44,138 nucleotides of DNA from Akkermansia muciniphila (GTDB lineage Bacteria; Verrucomicrobiota; Verrucomicrobiia; Limisphaerales; UBA9464), in contig CAMAUY010000033.1 of the NCBI GenBank assembly GCA_945861565.1, positions 1-44,138 on the forward strand. Direction: 5' to 3'. Below are positions 8,492 to 17,352 of the stretch, in pieces (within the stretch, counting starts at the first letter, position 1; every line of letters starts with the position of its first letter). The notes below the pieces were generated by a model. The model saw nothing but the letters and a program-made list of their open reading frames with translations, had not been told where the DNA came from and made no database searches. The position numbers and the translations under genes are program-made.

Positions 8492-9934
8492 ATGAATCAG
8501 CCAGATCCGATTTCTCTCTATTCCGCGCCGCTGAGCCGCCGCGAGATGCTGCGCCAAACCGGCGGTGGCTTTGGATACCTCGCGCTCGCGAGTCTCTTGG
8601 GCGAAGCCGCTGCCACCGCCGCCGACTCCGGTGCAGTCGCTCCGCGGATCGGAATTCCGACAAATCCGCTCGCGCCGAGGCCCTCGCATTTTGCCGGGAC
8701 GGCGAAGCGCGTCATCTTCCTGTTCATGCCGGGCGGGCCTTCCCAGGTCGACACGTTTGATCCGAAACCGCGTCTAACGCACGACCACGGAAAGCCCTCC
8801 CCGAAGCTTTACCTGGGGCAACAGAGAAATCTGCTGGCGTCGCCCTGGAAGTTCCAGAAGTACGGTCAGTCCGGCATTGAAGTCAGCGAGTTATTTCCGC
8901 AAACCGCCCGGTGCATTGACGATATTTGCGTAATTCGCTCGATGGTCGCAGATGACACCAATCATCCCGGCGGCTGCCTGCAGATGAACACCGGCGAACG
9001 CGTCTCATCGCGGCCGAGCATGGGGGCCTGGGTGACCTACGGCCTGGGTACCGAAAATCAAAACCTTCCAGGTTTTCTCGCGATTGGACCCGGACCGCTC
9101 ATCGAAGGAGCGCGCCAATACGGGGCCAGTTTTCTGCCCGCGTCGTACCAGGGCACTTTTGTTTCCGACCTGGACAACCCGATTCGTAATTTAAAACATC
9201 CGACGCTCGCTTCCGCGCAACACCGGCAGGAACTCGATGCACTCAAACGCCTCAATGAATTGCATGCCGAGCAACGATCGGGCGACGGTCGCCTCGCCGC
9301 GCGCATCGACTCCTTCGAGCTCGCCTATCGCATGCAATCGGAAGCACCCGAGGCCTTCGACTTGACGAACGAATCCGAAGTGACCCGAAAGCTTTACGGC
9401 GTCGATCAGACCCACACCGCGATCTTCGGGAAACAGTGCCTGTTGGCGCGGCGGTTGATCGAACGGGGGGTGCGTTTTGTCCAGCTCTACCATACCACTG
9501 GCGGATTTCAGCCCTGGGACCAGCACGGCGATCTCAAGGCGGGCCACGCGAAGAATGCCGCCGCGACGGATCTACCGATTGCCGGCCTGCTGCACGACCT
9601 CAAATCGCGTGGGCTGCTGAAGGATACGCTGGTGATTTGGGGGGGGGAATTTGGTCGCACACCCGCGGCCCAAGGTACCGACGGCCGCGATCATCATCCC
9701 TACGGATTCAGCATGTGGCTGGCCGGTGGTGGCGTGCGCGGCGGCATGACGCACGGCGCAACGGACGAATTAGGCTGGGATGCGGTGGAAAATCCGGTAC
9801 ACGTGCATGACCTCCACGCGACGATCCTGCATCTGCTTGGAATCAACCACGAGATGCTGACCTACCGGTACGCGGGGCGCGACTTTCGGCTGACCGACGT
9901 ATCGGGGCACGTGGTACACAGAATTCTTGCCTGA
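8492..9934 (+). CDS. DUF1501 domain protein, Tat-exported
   Basis: A 480-residue member of the DUF1501 family, which has an alkaline-phosphatase/sulfatase-like fold. The N-terminus SRREMLRQTGG is a twin-arginine signal followed by a hydrophobic segment, so export in folded form is expected. Family motifs are visible: FLFMPGGPSQVDTFDPK near residue 75, and a metal-site-like cluster GGEFGRTPAAQGTDGRDHH near residue 385. The start is supported by AAGGA five bases before the ATG. It is the standard partner of the preceding DUF1549/DUF1553 gene and very likely co-transcribed. The molecular function of the pair is not established. Confidence 0.9.
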   Translation: MNQPDPISLYSAPLSRREMLRQTGGGFGYLALASLLGEAAATAADSGAVAPRIGIPTNPLAPRPSHFAGTAKRVIFLFMPGGPSQVDTFDPKPRLTHDHGKPSPKLYLGQQRNLLASPWKFQKYGQSGIEVSELFPQTARCIDDICVIRSMVADDTNHPGGCLQMNTGERVSSRPSMGAWVTYGLGTENQNLPGFLAIGPGPLIEGARQYGASFLPASYQGTFVSDLDNPIRNLKHPTLASAQHRQELDALKRLNELHAEQRSGDGRLAARIDSFELAYRMQSEAPEAFDLTNESEVTRKLYGVDQTHTAIFGKQCLLARRLIERGVRFVQLYHTTGGFQPWDQHGDLKAGHAKNAAATDLPIAGLLHDLKSRGLLKDTLVIWGGEFGRTPAAQGTDGRDHHPYGFSMWLAGGGVRGGMTHGATDELGWDAVENPVHVHDLHATILHLLGINHEMLTYRYAGRDFRLTDVSGHVVHRILA

Positions 9935-10029
9935 GCGTCTCCGAACCATTCGGGAAATTCAGATTTCCAATCGACGCATGTTTCGCCGGCTTTACGTTGT
10001 CCCAACCAGCCTGGATTCTTCCGAGCGAC

Positions 10030-11442
10030 ATGACCTCCCCACCGCGTAGTTTCGTATCTCCCGACGATTCGGCGCGCTCGCAACGCGTGGCGACCGCCTA
10101 CGCTTTTCGGATCGCAATCGTGGCGGCGCTTGGCGGATTCTTGTTTGGTTACGACATCGCCATCATTTCCGGTGCGCTGATTTTTCTTAAATCAACGTTC
10201 AACCTCGACCCGTACCAGCAAGGATTCGCGGTGAGCAGCGCCGCCATCGGTTGCATCGTCGGCCCTCTCGTGGCCGTTGGCCTCAGCGACGCGATCGGCC
10301 GCAGGAAGACTCTCGTGACCGCCGCGCTGCTGCTGGGTGTCTCGGCCATAGGCACCGCCTTTCCGAGCGATATGCTCCAGTTCAATTTATTTCGGATTGT
10401 CGGCGGAATCGGAGTCGGACTGGCCTCAGTCGTTTCGCCCATGTACATCGCGGAGATGGCCCCGGCGCGACTGCGAGGACGCTTGGTTTCGGTGAATCAA
10501 CTGGCGATCGTCACGGGATTGTTTGCCGCGAGTGTGGTTTCATACGCCCTGTCATTCAGCGGAAGCTGGCGCTGGATGTTTGCCTCGACCGCGGTTCCCG
10601 TCGTTTTTTGGCTGGCTGGGTTAACAGCGCTTCCGGAAAGCCCCCGCTGGCTTGTGGCCAAGGGGCGGGAACCGGAGGCGCTCAAGCTGCTCGCCAAGAG
10701 CGAAGGCTCGGCTCAGTCCGAAGCGGCGTTGAAGGAAATCAAGGCATCCATCGCCGAGGAGACCGGGGGGATATCCGAACTGTTCCAACCCGGCATGCGC
10801 ATCGCCCTCCTGGTGGCGGTCATGCTGGCTATCCTCCAACAGATGACCGGTGTGAGCATCCTGTTGGTCTATGCGCCGACCATTTTTAAGAGCGCCGGGT
10901 TTTCAGCCGCTTCCGATGCGATCTGGCAGGCGATCCCGCTCAATGTCTGGAATATCCTCTGTACCGCGGTCGCCTTCTGGCTGGTAGACCGACTTGGACG
11001 GCGCCCTCTCCTGTTGATCGGCACGACCGGGATGGCCGTGGGTCTCATCATTATGGGATTCTGCTTTCATTTTGGCTGGTCGGGTTACCCGGTCGTCGTC
11101 GTGATGTTCCTGTGTGTGGGTGCCTATGTCAGCAGTCTGGCACCCCTTGCCTGGTTGATCATGGCGGAGATTTTTCCAACCCGAATCCGTGGGCGGGCAA
11201 TGGCCATCGCCGGCGTGGCTCTCTGGCTGGCGTTCTTCATCGGGAGCCAGATTTTTCCGCCGTTGTGCAGTTTTTTTGAAGCCAAGTACGGGTCGCCCGC
11301 CGGTGTTTTCTGGTTGTTCGCCGCGGTCTGTGTGTTCGCGTTTTGGTTCTGCTGGCGCTTGGTTCCCGAGACCAAGGGACGAACCCTGGAGGCGATTGCC
11401 GCTTCCTGGAAGAAACGCGGCCAGGTCGGAATCAGCGAATAA
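10030..11442 (+). CDS. Sugar porter family MFS transporter (XylE/GLUT type)
   Basis: A 470-residue, 12-helix sugar/proton symporter. Signatures appear in order: GGFLFGYDIAIISG in helix 1, GRRKTL in the first cytoplasmic loop, PESPRWLVAKGR after helix 6, DRLGRRPLL in the matching second-half loop, and PETKGRTLE after helix 12. These define the sugar porter family, which imports pentoses, hexoses or inositols. The ATG at 10030 is preferred over a TTG 33 bases upstream. It lies 95 bases after the DUF1501 gene and 33 before the dehydrogenase, inside the same run. An ABC importer closes the same operon, so either there are two substrates or one is imported by two routes. Confidence 0.92.
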   Translation: MTSPPRSFVSPDDSARSQRVATAYAFRIAIVAALGGFLFGYDIAIISGALIFLKSTFNLDPYQQGFAVSSAAIGCIVGPLVAVGLSDAIGRRKTLVTAALLLGVSAIGTAFPSDMLQFNLFRIVGGIGVGLASVVSPMYIAEMAPARLRGRLVSVNQLAIVTGLFAASVVSYALSFSGSWRWMFASTAVPVVFWLAGLTALPESPRWLVAKGREPEALKLLAKSEGSAQSEAALKEIKASIAEETGGISELFQPGMRIALLVAVMLAILQQMTGVSILLVYAPTIFKSAGFSAASDAIWQAIPLNVWNILCTAVAFWLVDRLGRRPLLLIGTTGMAVGLIIMGFCFHFGWSGYPVVVVMFLCVGAYVSSLAPLAWLIMAEIFPTRIRGRAMAIAGVALWLAFFIGSQIFPPLCSFFEAKYGSPAGVFWLFAAVCVFAFWFCWRLVPETKGRTLEAIAASWKKRGQVGISE

Positions 11443-11475
11443 AACGTGGAATCTGTTCGGATGGATTGCTTGCCA

Positions 11476-12261
11476 ATGAAGACGCCATTAATTCAAAAAA
11501 CGGTCCTGGTCACCGGAGCCGCCCAGGGATTGGGTCGCGAAATCTGCCTGCAACTGGCAGCCAAGAACTGGCGGACTCTTGTCGCGGACTTAAACCCCGA
11601 CGCGGGTCAACAGTGTGCCGCCGAATGCCGCCAGTTGGGTCCTGATTCCGTCTTTCTCCTGGCGGACGTGGGGACCGCGGAAGGGCCGGCGCGGATGGTC
11701 GACGAGGCGGTGCGTCATTTTGGACGATTGGACGTGCTGATCAACTGCGCCGCCTATGCGACCGCCGAAGCCTTCATCGATATGAGCGCCCACTCCTGGG
11801 AGCTATCAATGCTCGTCAATGTGCGTGGCATCGCGCTGGCCACTGCTGCGGCCGCGCGTCAAATGATCCCGCAAGGAGGCGGTCGGATCATCAACATCAC
11901 CTCGCCCGCCTCGCGGATGGCGCTCCCGAATTATGCCGCCTACGCCGCCAGTAAAGCCGCGGTCGACTCCTTGACGCGCTCGTCGGCCGTTGCCTTGGCG
12001 GGGAAGAATATTCAGGTTAACAGTGTCGCACCCGGAATGATGGACACTCCCATGCAGGCCAAGACCGAAGCCGCGCTCGCCGTACTCGAGGGACAAACGG
12101 ACCTGAATGCGTTCCTGGCCGCGCGCACCGCGCGCATTCCCATGGGTCGTCGCACGACGTGCCAAGAAGTTGCCGAGGCGGTCGTCTGGCTCGCCGCCGA
12201 GGCACCCGACTATGTGACGGCAGAACGCATGAACATCTCCGGCGGTCTCGATAAGGACTGA
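11476..12261 (+). CDS. SDR-family NAD(P)-dependent oxidoreductase
   Basis: A classical short-chain dehydrogenase of 261 residues. The dinucleotide-binding motif TGAAQGLG is at residues 13-20, and a structural motif NCAA replaces NNAG at about 90-93. The catalytic set is S143, Y156 and K160 (YAASK). The C-terminal ISGGLDKD end is typical of enzymes oxidising sugars or sugar acids. I chose the ATG at 11476, which leaves the usual short N-terminus; ATG 11461 and GTG 11446 are in-frame alternatives. The stop is only 2 bases from the next start, so it is tightly coupled to the transketolase genes. A role in oxidising or reducing a sugar intermediate of this operon is inferred. Confidence 0.88.
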   Translation: MKTPLIQKTVLVTGAAQGLGREICLQLAAKNWRTLVADLNPDAGQQCAAECRQLGPDSVFLLADVGTAEGPARMVDEAVRHFGRLDVLINCAAYATAEAFIDMSAHSWELSMLVNVRGIALATAAAARQMIPQGGGRIINITSPASRMALPNYAAYAASKAAVDSLTRSSAVALAGKNIQVNSVAPGMMDTPMQAKTEAALAVLEGQTDLNAFLAARTARIPMGRRTTCQEVAEAVVWLAAEAPDYVTAERMNISGGLDKD

Positions 12262-12263
12262 AC

Positions 12264-13112
12264 ATGATAGAAACCCACCCACCTCACCCGACGTTGCCGT
12301 TGGATATTCCTCAGTTGCGGCGCATCGCTCAGAAGCTGCGACGCCACATGCTCACAATGGCCGCTGGAAAGGGACAGGGCTACATCGGCCAAGGGCTTGG
12401 GGTCGCGGACATCATGGCCGCGCTCTACTTTCACGAGATGAAATACGATCCGCATAATCCTGCCTGGGAGGATCGCGACCGCTTTATCCTTTCGACGGGA
12501 CACTATTCAATCGCTCTCTGGGCCGCCTTGGTTGAAATCGGCGTGTTGCCCGAGGACGAACTGACCCAATACGGCGCCGATGGGAGTCGCTTGGAAATGA
12601 GCACGCTCGACGCCACACCGGGTGTCGAAATGACCGGCGGCTCGCTTGGTCACGGGCTTGGACAGGGCGTCGGAATGGCGTTGGGCTTGCGCTTGGCAAA
12701 AAAAATCAGCCGCGTCTTCGTCGAACTGTCGGACGGCGAACTCCAGGAAGGCTCGACCTGGGAGGCCGCGATGGCTGCGGCGCATTTCAAACTCGATCAC
12801 CTCGTCGCCATTATCGATTGCAACGGAATCCAGGCCGACGGCCCGATGGTCTTGAACATGGAACCCATCGCGGAAAAATGGAGAGCCTTCGGCTGGAGGA
12901 CAAACGAAATTGATGGCAATGACATCACCCAAATCGTCGGGGCGCTCCACGCGGCACGCTCAGCAACGGGCCAACCGAATGCCATCGTTGCACGAACCGT
13001 GCCCGGCAAGGGCGTGCCCTGCATCGAGCGTTGTGAAAAGGCGCATTTCCTCAATTTGACTCACATCGATTGGAATGTCGCCCAGCGCGAACTGGAGGCT
13101 CAACATGAATAA
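12264..13112 (+). CDS. Transketolase-like, N-terminal (TPP-binding) subunit
   Basis: A 282-residue protein corresponding to the first third of transketolase. GHYSIALW at about 79-86 matches the active-site histidine region, GSLGHGLG is at 126-133, and the diphosphate/Mg motif SDGELQEG at 156-163 is followed by N187. The TPP motif begins with SDG rather than the common GDG. This split form occurs in many catabolic operons, for example those for apulose phosphate and sulfofructose cleavage. It works as a heteromer with the next gene, moving a two-carbon ketol unit in the cytoplasm. The last 8 bases overlap the next gene (ATGAATAA), so translational coupling is likely. Confidence 0.92.
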   Translation: MIETHPPHPTLPLDIPQLRRIAQKLRRHMLTMAAGKGQGYIGQGLGVADIMAALYFHEMKYDPHNPAWEDRDRFILSTGHYSIALWAALVEIGVLPEDELTQYGADGSRLEMSTLDATPGVEMTGGSLGHGLGQGVGMALGLRLAKKISRVFVELSDGELQEGSTWEAAMAAAHFKLDHLVAIIDCNGIQADGPMVLNMEPIAEKWRAFGWRTNEIDGNDITQIVGALHAARSATGQPNAIVARTVPGKGVPCIERCEKAHFLNLTHIDWNVAQRELEAQHE

Positions 13113-14115
13113 GCGTGGACAAACGACCGCGATGGGAGTGTCCGAACTCGTCGAGGGCTATCCCGTGGTCTCAGCACCCTTTGGCCATGCGCTCGTGGCT
13201 GCCGGCGAGCGAAACGAGAAGATTCTCGGCCTGACCGCTGACCTGGGAAAGTACACGGACATCCTGCCGTTTGCCGAGGTGTTTCCGGAGCGCTTTTTTA
13301 ACGTGGGCATGGCGGAACAGAACCTGATTGGCATCGCCGCGGGCCTCGCGCGGACCGGATTCATTCCGTTCTGCACAACCTACTGCGTCTTTGCCACCCG
13401 CCGGGCTTACGATTTCATCGCCATCGGGTGCGCCTTAAGTCGAACGAACGTCAAGATTATCGCGGGCTTGCCCGGCCTGACCACCGGGTACGGCGGCACA
13501 CATCAGGGAATTGAAGACCTCGCCCTGATGCGGGCAATCCCCAACCTGACGGTGATCGATCCATGCGATGCAACCGAGATTGCCCAAGCCACCGCCGCCA
13601 TCGCCGAATTCGACGGACCGGTCTATATGCGCCTGCTGCGCGCTCGCGTGCCCGTGGTGCTCGATCCCGCCACCTATCGTTTCAAGATCGGCAAAGCACG
13701 TCTCCTGCGCGACGGAACGGAAATCGTGTTGCTGAGCACCGGCCTGATGACGCAACGAACCCTGGAAGCAGCGATTGAACTTGCCAGCCAAGGGGTGAGC
13801 GCCGCCGTGCTGCATGTGAGTACCCTGAAACCGTTCGACCGCGAAACGGTCCTGTCGCTCCTCGAAAAGGTACCCAACGTTGTCGTCGCTGAGAATCACG
13901 CCACGACCGGCGGGTTGGCCAGCGCCGTCGCCGACGCGGCCGTCGACGCGGGACTGCCGCTCCGCATGAAGAGGATCGGCATCCCGGATGAGTTCTGCGA
14001 GTGCGGTTCGCTTCCTCACCTGGCTCAGCGTTACAAGATGGACACCCCCAGCATCGTCGCGGCGGCGAACGCCGTGTTGGGAAGAAGGCGTTTTTCGCTC
14101 GCGCCTGTCACGTGA
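13105..14115 (+). CDS. Transketolase-like, C-terminal subunit
   Basis: The partner of the preceding gene: 336 residues holding the pyrimidine-binding and C-terminal domains. The cofactor-activating glutamate is E71 in VGMAEQNLIG. The tail has the usual transketolase C-domain pattern (STLKPFDRETV, then AENHATTGG). The start at 13105 is supported by GGAGG at 13094-13098, six bases upstream, and by the 8-base overlap with the first subunit. A longer in-frame start at 13075 would lie inside that gene. Because no housekeeping pentose-phosphate genes are near and a dehydratase and lactonase follow, it is probably a specialised catabolic enzyme, not the central transketolase. Confidence 0.92.
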   Translation: MNKRGQTTAMGVSELVEGYPVVSAPFGHALVAAGERNEKILGLTADLGKYTDILPFAEVFPERFFNVGMAEQNLIGIAAGLARTGFIPFCTTYCVFATRRAYDFIAIGCALSRTNVKIIAGLPGLTTGYGGTHQGIEDLALMRAIPNLTVIDPCDATEIAQATAAIAEFDGPVYMRLLRARVPVVLDPATYRFKIGKARLLRDGTEIVLLSTGLMTQRTLEAAIELASQGVSAAVLHVSTLKPFDRETVLSLLEKVPNVVVAENHATTGGLASAVADAAVDAGLPLRMKRIGIPDEFCECGSLPHLAQRYKMDTPSIVAAANAVLGRRRFSLAPVT

Positions 14116-14121
14116 GAGTCT

Positions 14122-15309
14122 ATGCGCATTTCAAAAATCGAAACGATCCGATTGCCGGATCATCCCAACGGACTTTGGGTCCAGGTCCACACCACCGAGG
14201 GTCTGATCGGGCTGGGGGAGACCTACTACATTCCGGGCGCGGTCGACGCCGTGATTCATGATTTTGCGGCGCCGCTGCTCTTGGGGAAATCCGTGTATGA
14301 CCGCGAGCGGCATTGGCAAAACCTGTTTTGCTCCGCGAATTTTTTCGGTTACGCGGGGGCCGAAATGCGTGCGGTGTCCGCCCTCGACATCGCACTCTGG
14401 GACCTCCTCGGGCAGTCGACCGGCCAGCCCATATATAATCTCATCGGTGGGCAATATCGCGAGTCAATCCCCGTCTATAACACCTGCGTCAACACGCCCA
14501 AGTATCGCGACCAGGATGGATTCCTGGAGAGCCCCGGTGAGCTCGCCCAATCGCTCCTTGCCGAAGGGTACACCCAGATGAAGGTGTGGCCCTGGGACCG
14601 GTTTGCGCCGCAAATCAAGGCGGCCGCGTCCACCGGGCCCGCGGGGTGGTCGGCGATGGGGCCCGTCGGGCATATCCTTTCCCCGGCGGACCTCAAGCGA
14701 GGCCTCTGGACCGTGCAGGAAATCCGCAAAGCCGTGGGCGACCGGATCGAGATCGCCATCGAAGGTCATTCACGCTGGGATGTGAATTGCGCGATCCGAC
14801 TCGCCCGAGCCCTTGAACCCTATGACGTCATTTGGATGGAAGACATTATTCAACCGGACAGCGTTGTAGATCTGCGGCGTTTGGTCGAGGAAACGCGCGT
14901 GCCCCAGTGCGTCAGTGAGCGTTTGTTCACGAAGTACGCCTTCCGCGAGGTTCTCGAACGTCAGGCCGCACATATCGTCATGATCGACTTGATCTGGACG
15001 GGTGGACTTACGGAAGCCATCAAAATCGCCACCCTGGCGGATGCACACCACCTTGCATTCGCTCCTCACGACTGCACGGGGCCGGTCAACGTATTTGCGT
15101 CGTTGCACCTCTGTGCCGCCCAGCCCAACGCCATGATTATGGAGGTTGTGCGCGGTTTTTGCGACGGGTACTACCGCGATTTGGTGGATCGCGCGGTGCC
15201 GATCAGGGAGGGGCAGGCATGGCTCACTTTTGGCCCGGGATTGGGCGTGAAACTGAGGCCGGAAGTGCTGGCACGCCGGGACATCAACCTGCGGGTCTCA
15301 AACGTTTAA
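14122..15309 (+). CDS. Enolase-superfamily sugar-acid dehydratase (mandelate racemase/muconate lactonizing type)
   Basis: A 395-residue enolase-superfamily protein with a capping domain (1-125) and a TIM-like barrel. Three metal ligands are visible, E214 (AIEGHSRW), E240 (WMEDI) and E266 (VSERL). H216, two residues after the first ligand, and H316 (FAPHDCTGP) form the acid/base pair seen in D-galactonate-dehydratase-like members; K154 (MKVWPWD) lies where the KxK region falls. Such enzymes remove water from an aldonate, giving a 2-keto-3-deoxy acid. It begins 6 bases after the transketolase stop. The exact sugar acid cannot be read; galactonate, mannonate, gluconate and 6-deoxy acids are all possible. 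Confidence 0.85.
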   Translation: MRISKIETIRLPDHPNGLWVQVHTTEGLIGLGETYYIPGAVDAVIHDFAAPLLLGKSVYDRERHWQNLFCSANFFGYAGAEMRAVSALDIALWDLLGQSTGQPIYNLIGGQYRESIPVYNTCVNTPKYRDQDGFLESPGELAQSLLAEGYTQMKVWPWDRFAPQIKAAASTGPAGWSAMGPVGHILSPADLKRGLWTVQEIRKAVGDRIEIAIEGHSRWDVNCAIRLARALEPYDVIWMEDIIQPDSVVDLRRLVEETRVPQCVSERLFTKYAFREVLERQAAHIVMIDLIWTGGLTEAIKIATLADAHHLAFAPHDCTGPVNVFASLHLCAAQPNAMIMEVVRGFCDGYYRDLVDRAVPIREGQAWLTFGPGLGVKLRPEVLARRDINLRVSNV

Positions 15310-15311
15310 GA

Positions 15312-16208
15312 ATGCCCTCAAGCAATACTCTCTCGCTCGTGTCGCCGCCGGAAGGATTACAGGAGCGCGTCCGCCAGCGCAGCGTGCCGGTGGGTCAGGT
15401 GGTCGCGTGGTGGCTGGGCGGCGCCGGCTTTATCTTCAAGACGTCGCAGGGCACTCAACTTTTTGTGGATCCTTACCTGTCCGATGTCGTGAACGACATT
15501 TTCGGCCAGCAGCGTGCCTTTCCCCCTCCGCTCACGGCAGATCAAGCGTGCCCGGACGTGCTGATTTGCACCCATTGGCATGAGGATCATTTGGATCCTG
15601 GTTCGATTCCCATCATCGCCCGGAACAACCCGACTGCGCTTCTACTGATGCCGCCGAGCGCACTGGCTCGGGCCGTCAGTTGGGGCGTGCCACGCCGTCA
15701 AATCACGACGCTCAAGGCCGGGCAAACCCTCACGATTAAGGACATCACTATCACAGCCGTCGCCGCCCGACATAACGCGGGCGTGGAGGGTTGGGAGGTT
15801 TACGATGGCGTTTGCCTCACTCTCGAGATTGACGGGATGAAGATCTTTTTCTCGGGGGACACCGAGTATGACACGAGCCTTCGAAATCTCAGGAACCTCG
15901 ATTTTGATAGTGCCTTCCTCTCGATGAATGGAGTTGGGGGAAACATGAATGCCCACGAAGCTGCTCTGTTGGCCTGGCATTGGGGCGTTGGAACCGTTGT
16001 GCCGATGCACCATCATCTGTGGTTAAATGCTGCCGCGAGCGATGAAGCGACGTTGGACCCAGACTTGCTGGCGAGCAGTTATTCGAAGCTAGGCGGTATC
16101 GGCCGGGTGATCGCTCCGATAGTGGGCGACGAGATCGTCCTGAGCCGGGTTACCAATGGACGCGCAGGGCACCGCTTCATTTCGAATGCTGGCACCACTC
16201 AAAAATGA
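15312..16208 (+). CDS. MBL-fold hydrolase, UlaG-like (L-ascorbate-6-phosphate lactonase family)
   Basis: A 298-residue metallo-beta-lactamase-fold protein. The metal motif THWHEDH gives H88, H90, D92 and H93; further ligands are the D of SGDTEYD and a histidine in VVPMHHHLW. The stretch VAWWLGGAGF, the pattern WGVPRRQI followed by KDITITA, and the PMHHHLW end are close to UlaG of the E. coli ascorbate pathway. A cytoplasmic sugar-lactone hydrolase is therefore more likely than a beta-lactamase. The ATG at 15312 lies 2 bases after the dehydratase stop. Its TGA overlaps the ATG of the ABC binding protein (ATGA, 16205-16208), so lactone hydrolysis and uptake are co-expressed. Confidence 0.82.
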   Translation: MPSSNTLSLVSPPEGLQERVRQRSVPVGQVVAWWLGGAGFIFKTSQGTQLFVDPYLSDVVNDIFGQQRAFPPPLTADQACPDVLICTHWHEDHLDPGSIPIIARNNPTALLLMPPSALARAVSWGVPRRQITTLKAGQTLTIKDITITAVAARHNAGVEGWEVYDGVCLTLEIDGMKIFFSGDTEYDTSLRNLRNLDFDSAFLSMNGVGGNMNAHEAALLAWHWGVGTVVPMHHHLWLNAAASDEATLDPDLLASSYSKLGGIGRVIAPIVGDEIVLSRVTNGRAGHRFISNAGTTQK

Positions 16209-17335
16209 CAATCTCGCAAATGAGCTGTTTATCCAGAAGTAACCCGAGCACGAATCGACGTGAGTTCGTCAAATTCGCAGGATTGGCCGCCAGTAGCGTG
16301 GTCCTGACCGAACTGACGGGTTGTTCACGCGAGGCCGACCCGACGTCCCAAACCTCCCCAGGGATCGGTCCGCTCAAGAGCAAGCGCGTTGCCATCTCCA
16401 GTCCGCACAAGGTTGAGATCCTGAATGAACTATACGAGGACATGAAGCGCGAGGCGCACCGACCGGAAAATCAGCTCGAAGTTGTAGTCGTGGACGGCGC
16501 CGGTGACGCGGTCAAGCAGCTTTCGGACATTGAGGCATTCATGGCGCAAAACTATGATGGAATCTTCTTTATAGCCTTGCCTTCGGAAGGATTGGAGCGG
16601 CTTGTCGCGAATGCCCGTGCGAAGGGTATTTTCATGTTCAACCACGGTGCATCCCCGATCACCGGGGCGACCCAGAACGTGGTGCTCGACCAACCGTTTT
16701 CCGGTGCTCAAATTGGGAAGTTTGCCGCTCAATGGATCAACGAGAAGTACGGCGGTCGGACGGAAGTCGGCATACTCGGGAACTCGAGCGACCCGTGGCT
16801 GGCAATCCGTACCCAGGGCATGAAGGATGGTCTCCGCGAGCATGCGCCGGGGGCGAAAATCGTCGGTGAAGTGCATGGTCACTCGATCGAGTTGGGCGCG
16901 ACAGGTGCCGCCAATCTGTTGCAGGCACACCCGGGTATCCGGGTCCTTCTGGCGCACGCGGACGATCCCGGGTTCGGGTGCTTCACCGCGGCGACGGAAG
17001 CGGGCCGGCGTGACCCGAACCAATTTTTGGTCGCGAGTTGTGATGGCACCCGGCTGGTGATGGATAAAGTGGCCGAGGGAGGCATCTATCAAGCCACCTG
17101 GAGTTATCTGTTCCCATTCAGCGCCACCGCATGGATGCGCGACATGATCCGATGTCTGCGCGGCCAGAATGTTGCTCCGACGCGCACGCAAGTCGGGCGC
17201 TTGGTCACCAAGGAAAATGTTGAGGAGATTCGTTCCATGACACGCGATCCCCTTGCCCCCAATGTCCAAAAGTACTACGACGATCCGACGGTGATGCGGT
17301 ACAGCCATGAACTGCTCAAAACACCCAGGACCTGA
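16205..17335 (+). CDS. Sugar ABC transporter substrate-binding lipoprotein (periplasmic binding protein, ribose type)
   Basis: A 376-residue type-I binding protein of the RbsB/LacI-like fold. The N-terminus combines a twin-arginine motif (NRREFVKFAG, residues 17-26) with a lipobox ending at C40 (LTGC), so a Tat-exported, lipid-anchored protein is likely. Segments resembling the sugar-contact regions of RbsB relatives are visible, for example DGIFFIALPSEGLE near 118 and VASCDGTRLV near 277. It is translationally coupled to the lactonase by a 4-base overlap and followed by the ATPase and permease genes. The ligand is probably the sugar, sugar acid or lactone degraded by this operon. Confidence 0.88.
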   Translation: MTISQMSCLSRSNPSTNRREFVKFAGLAASSVVLTELTGCSREADPTSQTSPGIGPLKSKRVAISSPHKVEILNELYEDMKREAHRPENQLEVVVVDGAGDAVKQLSDIEAFMAQNYDGIFFIALPSEGLERLVANARAKGIFMFNHGASPITGATQNVVLDQPFSGAQIGKFAAQWINEKYGGRTEVGILGNSSDPWLAIRTQGMKDGLREHAPGAKIVGEVHGHSIELGATGAANLLQAHPGIRVLLAHADDPGFGCFTAATEAGRRDPNQFLVASCDGTRLVMDKVAEGGIYQATWSYLFPFSATAWMRDMIRCLRGQNVAPTRTQVGRLVTKENVEEIRSMTRDPLAPNVQKYYDDPTVMRYSHELLKTPRT

Positions 17336-17352
17336 AAGGGAGAAATGTCCCG

